A stretch of DNA of 64,000 nt, from positions 1,029,083 through 1,093,082 of the forward strand of contig NZ_MQVX01000001.1 of NCBI RefSeq assembly GCF_002954325.1. The letters are read 5' to 3'. Under the pieces are notes generated by a model that did not search any database, had not been told where the DNA came from, and saw only the letters and a program-made list of their open reading frames with translations. Positions 8,178 to 15,567 of this stretch are shown here, piece after piece. The translations under genes were made by a program, and so were the position numbers. This DNA is from Aureicoccus marinus. GTDB lineage: Bacteria > Bacteroidota > Bacteroidia > Flavobacteriales > Flavobacteriaceae. Position 1 is the stretch's first letter, and the number at the start of each line of letters is the position of its first letter.

Positions 8178-9374
8178 TTAAAACCGGCTTGGGCGAAGAA
8201 AAGCTTTGGTCAGTTGACCATCGCTTAGGACAAAACTAAGGTAGTAGACCGCCGGAGGAAGGGCAGATAAATCAATAGGGCCATTACCCAAGCGTTCCAA
8301 AGGTGTGAACTTGATTTCACGCCCATTGGTGTCATAGAGACTTAATCCCAAAATAGGTCGTTGGGTTTCTAAACGGTAGTACAAAAACGGATCCCCGTTG
8401 GCACGAAAAAGAATCAAATCGCCCTCCTCCAATTGGGATTCTCCGGGGTTTTCTCCTTCCTCCTCTTCTTCTTCCTCCTCCTCTTCCTCTTCTAGAAAGT
8501 CCGATTCGAATCGAAACAGACGCGATAAAGACTCTATGGGAGGGCTTGTGTTGTTGAATAGTTCCGAAGTCATATACAAGGATCCCGTATCATCTATGGA
8601 CAAGGCCTCAATTTGAGCCAGTCCAGTGTCCAGGCTAAACTTCTGTTCATTACCCGAGAAAAACTCCCCTACACTTACCTCTTCCACCAAGGCGACGAAC
8701 GGCAATAAAATGGAGGAATAACCACAAATCCAGAGTCGATCCGTGAAGGGGTCATATTGGGCGCCCGTGACCAGGCCATTAACAAGGTAGCTCCCTACTG
8801 AAACCGCAATATGCTGCCCAGGAGTCTTGGGTATCTGGTAAGCCGTGGTTCCTAGTCGTCCTCTTTCTTTGGTTAAAACAAAAAGGGAATTACCGATAGA
8901 AACAAGGGCTTCCGCATCAAAATTAGTGTCCGGGCTCGGCGTAAAATCGGTTTGATCTTCGTATGCAAACTCAATGACCTCTGCCGTTGCCGTATTAGCG
9001 TTTAATTCAGCGAGAGGTACTCTGTAAATTCGCAGGTTTTGCCGGCTTCCCTGGTTATTTCCGAAATCCCCGATATACAAATAGGTATCATCCACAGCGA
9101 TATCTTCCCAGTCCGTATGTGTTACCCCTTCAATAATGACCGTTCTGGGGTTTTCGGTATCGGTTCGCTCGACGATATAGACCTGTGGCATATCTCCACT
9201 ATCGTTGTGGGTAATCCACTGCTGACCAAAGGGAGCCAATCCAGAGGATTCCCTCAAGGAGAATGGAAGGGTGTCCAATACACTTACTTGAATTTGCGCC
9301 GCAGCTAGCCCACTCCAAAAGAAGACAAGGGAATAAAAGATCTGCTTATTCAAATGGAATCTAATCTTAATCAT
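8178..9374 (-). CDS. T9SS-type secreted protein with 12-Glu tract
   Basis: A 398-aa exported protein: signal peptide (1-26, GLAAAQ), a beta-propeller-like N-terminal domain (about 28-290) with repeated ASP/GLY-rich blades such as YIGDFGNNQGSRQN, similar in style to SdiA-regulated or esterase-like phytase-type propellers, then an acidic linker of twelve Glu followed by GENPGE, and a C-terminal domain (about 320-398) with GLSLYDTNGREIKF and LPPAVYYLSFV, which fits a T9SS type A sorting domain. It is therefore probably secreted by the type IX system and anchored or released at the cell surface. The acidic run is encoded by a mixture of GAA and GAG codons. Exact ligand or enzymatic activity is unknown. 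Confidence 0.75.
   Translation of the reverse strand: MIKIRFHLNKQIFYSLVFFWSGLAAAQIQVSVLDTLPFSLRESSGLAPFGQQWITHNDSGDMPQVYIVERTDTENPRTVIIEGVTHTDWEDIAVDDTYLYIGDFGNNQGSRQNLRIYRVPLAELNANTATAEVIEFAYEDQTDFTPSPDTNFDAEALVSIGNSLFVLTKERGRLGTTAYQIPKTPGQHIAVSVGSYLVNGLVTGAQYDPFTDRLWICGYSSILLPFVALVEEVSVGEFFSGNEQKFSLDTGLAQIEALSIDDTGSLYMTSELFNNTSPPIESLSRLFRFESDFLEEEEEEEEEEEEGENPGESQLEEGDLILFRANGDPFLYYRLETQRPILGLSLYDTNGREIKFTPLERLGNGPIDLSALPPAVYYLSFVLSDGQLTKAFLRPSRF
8457..8492 (-). repeat. GAR codon tract encoding 12 consecutive Glu
   Basis: Twelve GAA/GAG codons in a row on the minus strand between the propeller and the sorting domain of the T9SS protein. The mixed codons make it a cryptic rather than pure microsatellite. 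It probably serves as a flexible acidic linker. Confidence 0.85.
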
Positions 9375-9525
9375 TGGCCGAGTGCAAAATCATCTCAAAA
9401 TAAAGCAAATCAAAGCAATACGGAAGTCTTTTGGGTCTGAATGCACCAAGAGTTCGTTCAAGTGCAAAACAACAAATACTTCTTTTTGTTTAGCTTTTTT
9501 AACTTTTTATCGAACATTCTAGTTC

Positions 9526-9533
9526 TATCTTTG
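9526..9533 (+). promoter_or_regulatory. Promoter -7 box (TATCTTTG) with upstream TTGTTTA motif
   Basis: TATCTTTG matches the TAnnTTTG consensus and lies 14 bp before the GTG start of the SRPBCC gene. TTGTTTA occurs upstream at 9486-9492, the same heptamer that is clustered upstream of the BLUF gene near 14.6 kb. Between them lies an AT-rich spacer with no good TTG -33 element, which would suit activator-dependent expression. Confidence 0.6.
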
Positions 9534-9547
9534 TAAAAAAGGAAGTT

Positions 9548-10057
9548 GTGACCATTTACCATATCGAAAGCCGTTTGTATTTGCCGATTTCGGTTCATGA
9601 AGCCTGGGACTTCCTATCGAGTCCGGCAAACCTTCTTAAAATTACCCCCTCCAAAGTAAAGTTCAGCATGCTTCAGCCAAAAGAAGAGGGTTTTTATGAA
9701 GGCCAGGTTTTTGTTTATCAGCTTTCTCCTTTACCTGGTTTTACTACCCGATGGGTCAGTGAAATCAGCACCATAAAACCGAAAGAATACTTTATTGACA
9801 TTCAATTGGCCGGCCCTTATAAACTTTGGCATCATCAACATCAAATCCATCCGGTAGATGAAGGTGTGGAAATCAGAGACCTTGTACATTATGCCTTGCC
9901 AATGGGCTTATTAGGTAAGCTAGCACAAAGTCTTTTTATCAAGAAGCAACTCTTAGAAACCTTCCGCTACAGAGAAGATAAACTGAAAGGCTTTTTTGGA
10001 TCCCTTGCAGGACATAAAAGTCATTTAACTATACAACCCTTAAAAACAAATGGCTAA
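9548..10057 (+). CDS. SRPBCC (START-like) ligand-binding protein, first gene of photolyase operon
   Basis: A 169-aa protein of the SRPBCC/polyketide-cyclase-like fold: the N-terminal strand IYHIESRLYLP, then VHEAWDFLSSPANLLKITP (about 17-35), a typical helix-grip opening, and a long C-terminal helix after GLLGKLAQ. These proteins bind hydrophobic ligands in a cavity; the ligand here is unknown. It starts with GTG 14 bp after a good -7 box and overlaps the next gene (SDR) by 8 bp. SRPBCC-SDR-photolyase is a recurring order in flavobacteria, so a role in light or carotenoid-related stress is likely by context only. Confidence 0.8.
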   Translation: MTIYHIESRLYLPISVHEAWDFLSSPANLLKITPSKVKFSMLQPKEEGFYEGQVFVYQLSPLPGFTTRWVSEISTIKPKEYFIDIQLAGPYKLWHHQHQIHPVDEGVEIRDLVHYALPMGLLGKLAQSLFIKKQLLETFRYREDKLKGFFGSLAGHKSHLTIQPLKTNG

Positions 10058-10739
10058 GAAACATCTCATTATTGGCGGTTCCTACGGAATTGGAGCAGCA
10101 CTAGTTGAACTCCTTCCCAAAGAAGACGACATTTTCATCGCTTCCCGAACAAATGAGTCGCACACGGCAGATAATATTACACACCTCCCTTTTGATGTAT
10201 TGACAGACGATGTCGCTTTTCTTGCATTACCGGCAGAAATGGACAGCTTGGTATACTGTCCTGGCTCAATCAATCTAAAGCCATTTAAAATGTTATCAGT
10301 AGATCAATTTAAGGAAGAAATGGAACTGAACTTTTTCGGGCTCGTTCGGACGGTAAAAGGAGTTATTGACCGGATGAAGCAGGGGTCCAGTATGGTCTTC
10401 TATTCTACTGTAGCCGTCCAGACCGGAATGCCCTTTCACAGCAGCATTGCTTCCTCTAAGGGAGCCATTGAAGGATTTGTTCGTTCCATGGCCGCCGAAT
10501 ACGCTCCCAAAATCCGGGTCAATGCAATCGCCCCTTCTCTGGTCGACACTCCCTTGGCTGCACGACTTTTGAATAATGACAAAAAAAGAGAGATGATGGC
10601 TGAACGACACCCTTTGAAAAGAGTTGGTGAAGCCAACGACATTGCACAAATGACAGCCTTCTTGCTCAATGATAACAGCAGTTGGATTACCGGGCAAGTT
10701 TTTGGTGTTGATGGAGGAAAATCAAGCTTAAGCGTTTAA
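10050..10739 (+). CDS. SDR-family protein lacking the catalytic Tyr
   Basis: A 229-aa short-chain dehydrogenase/reductase-fold protein. The nucleotide-binding loop GGSYGIG is at residues 9-15, the NxxG-type Asn at about 94, and the catalytic Ser region FYSTVA at 117-122. Where classical SDRs have YxxxK, this protein has IxxxK (Ile133, Lys137), in the stretch SSIASSKGA. The C-terminal GQVFGVDGG is normal. The loss of Tyr suggests that it is not a standard dehydrogenase; it may bind NAD(P)H as a sensor or catalyse another reaction. From memory, the relatives that sit next to photolyases also have a hydrophobic residue here. It overlaps the SRPBCC gene by 8 bp and is followed 13 bp later by the photolyase. 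Confidence 0.85.
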   Translation: MAKKHLIIGGSYGIGAALVELLPKEDDIFIASRTNESHTADNITHLPFDVLTDDVAFLALPAEMDSLVYCPGSINLKPFKMLSVDQFKEEMELNFFGLVRTVKGVIDRMKQGSSMVFYSTVAVQTGMPFHSSIASSKGAIEGFVRSMAAEYAPKIRVNAIAPSLVDTPLAARLLNNDKKREMMAERHPLKRVGEANDIAQMTAFLLNDNSSWITGQVFGVDGGKSSLSV

Positions 10740-10752
10740 GAACAAATCATAC

Positions 10753-12069
10753 ATGAAAGAGAAGGTTCGTCTGTTTTGGTTCCGTAGAGACCTGCGTTGG
10801 GAAGATAACGTTGCCCTATACCACACTCTCAACGATCAGGTACCTGTACTTCCCCTCTTTATTTTTGATCAGCAAATCCTCAATGAGCTACCTAAGGATG
10901 ATGCAAGGGTGAGTTTTATATACGAAACGCTTCAAGCCATGCGGGAAGAAATTAAACAGACGACTTCTTCGGATATTGCACTTTATTACGGGAATCCTAT
11001 CGATATTTTTAGCCGGCTCTTGCAAGAATTCGAAGTAGAAGCCCTGTATTTTAACCACGATTATGAGCCCTATGCCTTGAGGCGAGACCAAGAGGTCGTT
11101 GCTTTAATGGAAAAGAACGGAGTTATCAGCCGATCTTTTAAGGATCAGGTTATTTTCGAAAAAAACGAGGTGGTTAAAAAAGACGGCGGGGCTTATGTAG
11201 TGTATACCCCCTATAAGAACCGTTGGTTGGAGTTGCTGAATCCTTCACTTCATTTACTGGAATACAAAACAACTCCTTTATTTTCTAATCTCCGCCCAAC
11301 GAACGACGCACCGCATGTAACGCTAAAAGAAATGGGGTTTACTCCTTCTCCAATTCGTGTACCGGCTTATCGCCTCACCCGAGAATTAATTCAAGATTAT
11401 GAGGCAAAACGAAACTTTCCTGCCCAAAGTGAAGGAACCTCACAACTAGGTCCATACTTGAGATTTGGACAAGTCTCGGTACGCAAAATTGTGGAAAGAG
11501 CGAGAATGGAAAACAACATCACCTTTCTTCAAGAACTGATCTGGAGAGAGTTCTTTATGCAGATTCTTTGGCATTTTCCGCATACCGTAACCCAATCCTT
11601 CAAACCGGCTTACGATCGCATTCCCTGGCGTAATAACAAGGAGGAATTCGAACTATGGAAATCGGGCAACACGGGCTTTCCACTCATTGATGCCGGAATG
11701 AGACAACTCAATGCTACGGGCTACATGCACAACAGGGTCCGTATGCTCGTTTCCAGCTTTTTATGTAAACATCTTCTGATTGATTGGCGTTGGGGCGAGG
11801 CTTATTTCGCAGAAAAACTCCTTGATTATGAACAAGCCAGTAATATAGGTAACTGGCAATGGTCTGCTGGAAGCGGTGTCGACGCTGCCCCTTACTTCCG
11901 AATCTTCAATCCTACCACCCAGATTCAAAAGTTTGATAAGGCATTAGAATACATTTCCACCTGGATACCAGAATTACAGGAACTGACTTACTCCAGCCCC
12001 ATGGTTGATCACAAAGCCGCAAGAGAACGTTGCCTTTCTGTCTACAAAACGGCTTTGGACAACACTTAG
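10753..12069 (+). CDS. phrB: Deoxyribodipyrimidine photolyase / cryptochrome family
   Basis: A 438-aa protein of full length for a class I photolyase. The N-terminal antenna-binding domain opens with LFWFRRDLRWEDN (about 7-19), and the FAD-binding helical domain contains LIWREFF, GNTGFPLIDAGMRQL, GYMHNRVRM and NWQWSAGSG, all classic FAD and substrate contacts, ending with PYFRIFNPTTQ. It uses blue light to split cyclobutane pyrimidine dimers in DNA. I call it a CPD photolyase rather than a signalling cryptochrome because of the intact helicase-free core and its repair-type neighbours, but cryptochrome-like function cannot be excluded from sequence alone. Third gene of the SRPBCC-SDR-photolyase operon. 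Confidence 0.92.
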   Translation: MKEKVRLFWFRRDLRWEDNVALYHTLNDQVPVLPLFIFDQQILNELPKDDARVSFIYETLQAMREEIKQTTSSDIALYYGNPIDIFSRLLQEFEVEALYFNHDYEPYALRRDQEVVALMEKNGVISRSFKDQVIFEKNEVVKKDGGAYVVYTPYKNRWLELLNPSLHLLEYKTTPLFSNLRPTNDAPHVTLKEMGFTPSPIRVPAYRLTRELIQDYEAKRNFPAQSEGTSQLGPYLRFGQVSVRKIVERARMENNITFLQELIWREFFMQILWHFPHTVTQSFKPAYDRIPWRNNKEEFELWKSGNTGFPLIDAGMRQLNATGYMHNRVRMLVSSFLCKHLLIDWRWGEAYFAEKLLDYEQASNIGNWQWSAGSGVDAAPYFRIFNPTTQIQKFDKALEYISTWIPELQELTYSSPMVDHKAARERCLSVYKTALDNT

Positions 12070-12121
12070 GCCAACAGCGAATTCATTTTTGTACTTTTAG
12101 GTTGATCCACAAGAAAACAAA

Positions 12122-13465
12122 ATGAAAACAACCAAAATTGCGCTTTTAGTGGTGGCTGTATTGGGGGTAAGCACCCTGAGCGCCCAACGAATGAGTAAGA
12201 ACAAGAAAGCTCTCATCGCTTCTGTTGAAAAACATCAATCCGCTCTAGTTTCCTTGAGCGACTCCATCTGGGCATTGGCCGAGACCGCATTTAATGAAGC
12301 GGAATCCTCTCGAATATTGGCAGACTATGCCGAAAAGAATGGGTTTCAGGTTAAGCGTGGTGTTGCGGGAATGCCTACGGCTTTTGTCGCTACCTACGGC
12401 AGTGGTAAACCGGTAATCAGCGTATTGGGGGAGTTTGATGCTTTACCCGGTATTTCTCAAAAAGCCCAGCCCACTAAAGAAGCGCTCAATGAAGGAGCCG
12501 CCGGTCACGGTTGTGGTCACAATTTATTCGGTGCAGGAAGTCTGGGTGCCGCTATCGCCATTAAAGAACTTATAGAAGCAGGTAAAATATCGGGAACGGT
12601 AAAATTTATGGGAACACCAGCGGAAGAAAAGTTCTTCGGCAAAATATGGATGGTGGAAGCCGGACTCTGGGATGATGTCGACGTGAATATCAGTTGGCAT
12701 CCTTCGGCTAAAACCGAAGCCGACGTACAGAGCTCCTTGGCCCTGGTCGATTTTAAAGTCGAATTTTATGGGCAGGCTGCTCATGCTGCTGGAGATCCGT
12801 GGAACGGACGCAGTGCCTCCGACGCCTTGGAACTCTATACTACCGGAATAAATTACTACCGCGAACACGTAAAACCCACCGTTCGCATCCATTACCATAT
12901 CCAGGACGGAGGGCAAGTAGTGAATGTTGTACCGGATTACTCCAGGCTTTGGGTTCGGGTACGCGATACCAAAAGAAGTGGCATGCTACCGGTTTATGAA
13001 CAGGTTCAAAAGATGGCAGAGGGAGCAGCCATTATGGCCAATGTAGATTATAAGATTAGCTTGATTTCGGGTATTTACGAAGTGCTGGTCAACCGCCGAG
13101 GAGGTGCTATCATGCAAGACAATTTAGAGCTACTCGGTCCGATCGAATACACCCCAGAAGAAACTGTATTTGGCAAGAAAATTCAGGAAGTAACTGGCAA
13201 AGACCAAGTTGGAATGGATGGTAAAATCACTCCTCTGCGCAATACAAGAGAGAATCCCGGTGGCGGATCAACAGATGTGGGAGATGTGAGTTGGAATGTA
13301 GCCAACATCAATCTTCGGGTCACCACGGCCCCAAAAGACACTCCCTGGCACAGCTGGGCTGTTGTTGCCTGCGGAGGGATGAGTATTGGCCATAAAGGGA
13401 TGATCTACGCCTCCAAGGCCATGGGCATGACCATGCTTGATCTCTTTGAGAACCAAAATGGGTAG
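12122..13465 (+). CDS. M20-family amidohydrolase (AbgB-like), C-terminus frame-broken
   Basis: A secreted M20D-type metallopeptidase/amidohydrolase (447 aa as written): signal peptide 1-21 (LSAQ), metal-binding GEFDAL and GHGCGHN, catalytic PAEE, HPS, and GGSTDVGDVSW near the C-terminus. Relatives include the p-aminobenzoyl-glutamate hydrolase subunit B type. The reading frame stops at 13465, but frame -1 continues WVEEVKAEY through GDEVYKAMIPEGPPP to a TAA at 13555-13557, just 6 bp before the pirin gene, which is the ending expected for this family. One extra A in the A4 run at 13455-13458 would join them. So the true gene probably spans 12122-13557 (about 478 aa). A -7-like box TACTTTTA lies at 12092-12099. 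Confidence 0.88.
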   Translation: MKTTKIALLVVAVLGVSTLSAQRMSKNKKALIASVEKHQSALVSLSDSIWALAETAFNEAESSRILADYAEKNGFQVKRGVAGMPTAFVATYGSGKPVISVLGEFDALPGISQKAQPTKEALNEGAAGHGCGHNLFGAGSLGAAIAIKELIEAGKISGTVKFMGTPAEEKFFGKIWMVEAGLWDDVDVNISWHPSAKTEADVQSSLALVDFKVEFYGQAAHAAGDPWNGRSASDALELYTTGINYYREHVKPTVRIHYHIQDGGQVVNVVPDYSRLWVRVRDTKRSGMLPVYEQVQKMAEGAAIMANVDYKISLISGIYEVLVNRRGGAIMQDNLELLGPIEYTPEETVFGKKIQEVTGKDQVGMDGKITPLRNTRENPGGGSTDVGDVSWNVANINLRVTTAPKDTPWHSWAVVACGGMSIGHKGMIYASKAMGMTMLDLFENQNG

Positions 13466-13563
13466 AAGAAGTCAAAGCAGAATACCGCGAAAGAAAAGGA
13501 GACGAGGTCTATAAGGCCATGATTCCAGAAGGTCCACCTCCAATCGCAAACAACTAAATTACT

Positions 13564-14559
13564 ATGCAACAAAACGGAGTTCCATTTACCATTGGACCTG
13601 GGCCCTGGCCTACTCGAGACCCTTTTCTCTTTTGTGTCTATCACCAGGATCAGTATCCTAAAGGCACCGCAGAGCTCGGACCGAACCCGGTCTTTTTAGA
13701 AGGTCGGCCCATAGGGCAAGACTTTAATCCAGCTTTGCCCTGGAGAATGTACCATGGACAAACGATTCCTGGGTTTCCGTACCATCCGCACTGTGGTTTC
13801 GAAACAGTAACCATTGTAAAAACCGGCTTTTGTGACCATGCAGATTCCTTGGGTGCTGCTGGTCGTTTCGGACAGGGTGATGTGCAGTGGATGACGGCAG
13901 GATCAGGCGTTCAACACAGCGAAATGTTTCCTCTGCTGAATCAGGAAGCCGAAAATCTCTTGGAACTTTTTCAGATTTGGCTTAACCTTCCAGCAAAAAG
14001 CAAGCAAGCTCCACCCCACTTTAAGATGTTATGGCACGAAAAGATTCCTAAAATCGAATCAAATGGTACTCTTGTTCGTCTCATTTCGGGTTCAAATGGG
14101 GCTGCCGATGCTCTTGATGCCCCTCCGAATAGTTGGGCAAATGACCCAGACCATGGCGTACGCATTTGGGATATTGTCATGGAGGCCGGTGCAAAATGGG
14201 GATTTGAAGCGGGGAATCATCCACAAGGCAGTGTATTTCTTTACGATGGTGCGAAGGCTCTTGTCAATGGGAAGGAGCTAACCAACAGCCAGGGCATTCA
14301 TTTTGAATGCGGGAAAGCCCTGACCATTAAAGCGGAGACAGAAGTACGTATACTCCTGCTGCAAGCCAAACCCATAGGCGAACCCGTAGTTCAACAAGGT
14401 CCTTTTGTCACCAACACTCCGGAAGAGATGCGAAAGGCCTTTGAAAATTATCGCTTAACTCAATTTGGAGGTTGGCCCTGGCGACACGCAGATCCTGTGC
14501 ATGAATCAACAGAAGGTCGATTTGCTCTTTACCCGGATGGGCACAAAGAAACTCCCTGA
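13564..14559 (+). CDS. Pirin family cupin protein
   Basis: A 331-aa bicupin of the pirin family. The N-terminal cupin contains HPHCGFETVTIV (about 76-87), providing the metal-binding His pair, and GDVQWMTAGSGVQHSEM (103-119) with the second metal site. The C-terminal cupin is less conserved. Bacterial pirins range from quercetinases to regulators of central metabolism; this one is longer than the ~230-aa YhhW type and resembles the long Bacteroidota form. It begins 6 bp after the corrected end of the amidohydrolase gene, so they are probably co-transcribed. The BLUF gene follows after a 130-bp repeat-rich gap. Confidence 0.87.
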   Translation: MQQNGVPFTIGPGPWPTRDPFLFCVYHQDQYPKGTAELGPNPVFLEGRPIGQDFNPALPWRMYHGQTIPGFPYHPHCGFETVTIVKTGFCDHADSLGAAGRFGQGDVQWMTAGSGVQHSEMFPLLNQEAENLLELFQIWLNLPAKSKQAPPHFKMLWHEKIPKIESNGTLVRLISGSNGAADALDAPPNSWANDPDHGVRIWDIVMEAGAKWGFEAGNHPQGSVFLYDGAKALVNGKELTNSQGIHFECGKALTIKAETEVRILLLQAKPIGEPVVQQGPFVTNTPEEMRKAFENYRLTQFGGWPWRHADPVHESTEGRFALYPDGHKETP

Positions 14560-14562
14560 TTA

Positions 14563-14694
14563 TAAACAAAATAGAGGCAACATCACCTTTTGTTTGAAGT
14601 TTTGTTTATTGTTTATGAGTGTTTTAGCTCATTATGGCCTTTTGTAGTTAAACAAAAATATTTATTTTAGTTGGCGTAAGCTACGAATTGTTTA
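14563..14694. repeat. Cluster of TTGTTTA / TAAACAA heptamers upstream of BLUF gene
   Basis: Exact copies: TAAACAA at 14563-14569, TTGTTTA at 14602-14608 and directly again at 14609-14615, TAAACAA at 14649-14655, TTGTTTA at 14688-14694; a near copy TTGTTTG at 14590-14596. Both orientations occur, some in tandem and some as inverted pairs, all in the gap before the BLUF gene and touching its start. One more copy lies upstream of the photolyase operon (9486-9492). This looks like an operator for a dimeric regulator, perhaps light-responsive; the regulator is not in the window. Confidence 0.55.
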
Positions 14695-15119
14695 TGCTCT
14701 CCATTATCTATAAATCTGAAGCCATCGATGGCTTTGATATTCCCAAAATTTATAAAATGCTAAGCACGGCTCGCGATTACAATAGCGAGAATCAAATTAC
14801 CGGCTGCTTAGTATACCATAAACAACAATTTATGCAATTGATCGAAGGACCAGACCAAGAGGTTGAATCCTTATTCGAACGCATTAAAGCCGACGGCAGG
14901 CACACCAACCTTCAGTTTTTGGGCCACCATCAACTTGAAGATCGCCTTTTCGATCAATGGAGTATGGCATTTCACGATTTCGGAGACCCCCAGGGAGCCT
15001 CTCAGTACAAACTGGGCATGGTGGATCAGATTTTCGAATCTTCAAAAGCACTCGAAAAGCCCAATCCCCTCGCCTTGACCTTTTTCGATGAACTAAGAGA
15101 AATCCTGGAGCTTTCCTGA
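14694..15119 (+). CDS. BLUF-domain blue-light sensor
   Basis: A 141-aa protein (from ATG 14694; a TTG at 14688 would add two residues) that is almost entirely one BLUF domain. The flavin-binding set is visible: Tyr6 (IIYKSEA), Asn30 (RDYNSENQITG), Gln48 (QFMQLIEG), and the Trp89/Met91 pair (QWSMAF), matching Tyr21, Asn45, Gln63, Trp104 and Met106 of AppA. RIKADGRH (63-70) is also typical. It has no fused output domain, so it must signal through a partner protein. It follows the photolyase/pirin block and sits behind a repeat-rich regulatory region, and is followed 13 bp later by a four-helix membrane protein. Confidence 0.93.
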   Translation: MLSIIYKSEAIDGFDIPKIYKMLSTARDYNSENQITGCLVYHKQQFMQLIEGPDQEVESLFERIKADGRHTNLQFLGHHQLEDRLFDQWSMAFHDFGDPQGASQYKLGMVDQIFESSKALEKPNPLALTFFDELREILELS

Positions 15120-15132
15120 AGAAAGAACGCTC

Positions 15133-15567
15133 ATGTTTACGGATCTTGCTGGACTTAAAACATTTTTATTAGTACTGGATTTCGGTACACTAGTCCTTAT
15201 TTGGACCGTACAGTGGATGATTTATCCTTCCTTCCCCTATTATTCTAAAGAAAACTTCTTGCCCTGGCACAACAAGTATGCGCCAAGAATGGGCAGAATT
15301 GCTGGCCCTTTAATGGTTTTACAGGTGTTGGGATATGCCTTTTTACTCGTTGAAGATTTTGGAGCCCTCAGCGTCGCAAAATGCATTTGTGTAGGAATCA
15401 CTTGGGTGATGACCATTGGATTTTTTGTTCCCCTTCACACCAAGATCAGCAGTGGTCATTACAACGACAACGACCTACAAGGTCTTGTCTCCAAAAACTA
15501 TATTCGTTCGTGGAGCTGGACTGTACTATTTGCTTTGGAAGTACTCTCTTTTACGCGTTTCGGGTAA
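15133..15567 (+). CDS. Four-helix membrane protein next to BLUF gene
   Basis: A 144-aa integral membrane protein with four hydrophobic segments (about 8-30, 55-76, 80-103, 123-143) and a YYSKENFLPWHNKYAPRMG loop between helices 1 and 2. I recognise the type as a conserved flavobacterial hypothetical but no named domain. It begins 13 bp after the BLUF gene and may be co-transcribed with it, making it a candidate partner of the light sensor (inference). Its 3' end overlaps the 3' end of murA on the other strand by 17 bp. Confidence 0.75.
   Translation: MFTDLAGLKTFLLVLDFGTLVLIWTVQWMIYPSFPYYSKENFLPWHNKYAPRMGRIAGPLMVLQVLGYAFLLVEDFGALSVAKCICVGITWVMTIGFFVPLHTKISSGHYNDNDLQGLVSKNYIRSWSWTVLFALEVLSFTRFG

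Noticed and set aside
8398..8616. Plus-strand frame with a run of Ser
   Set aside because: It is the complement of the Glu tract of the T9SS protein, with no signal or promoter.
9442..9466. TGCAC/GTGCA inverted arms upstream of the SRPBCC gene
   Set aside because: Only five base pairs with a 15-bp spacer; too weak to call an operator without more copies.
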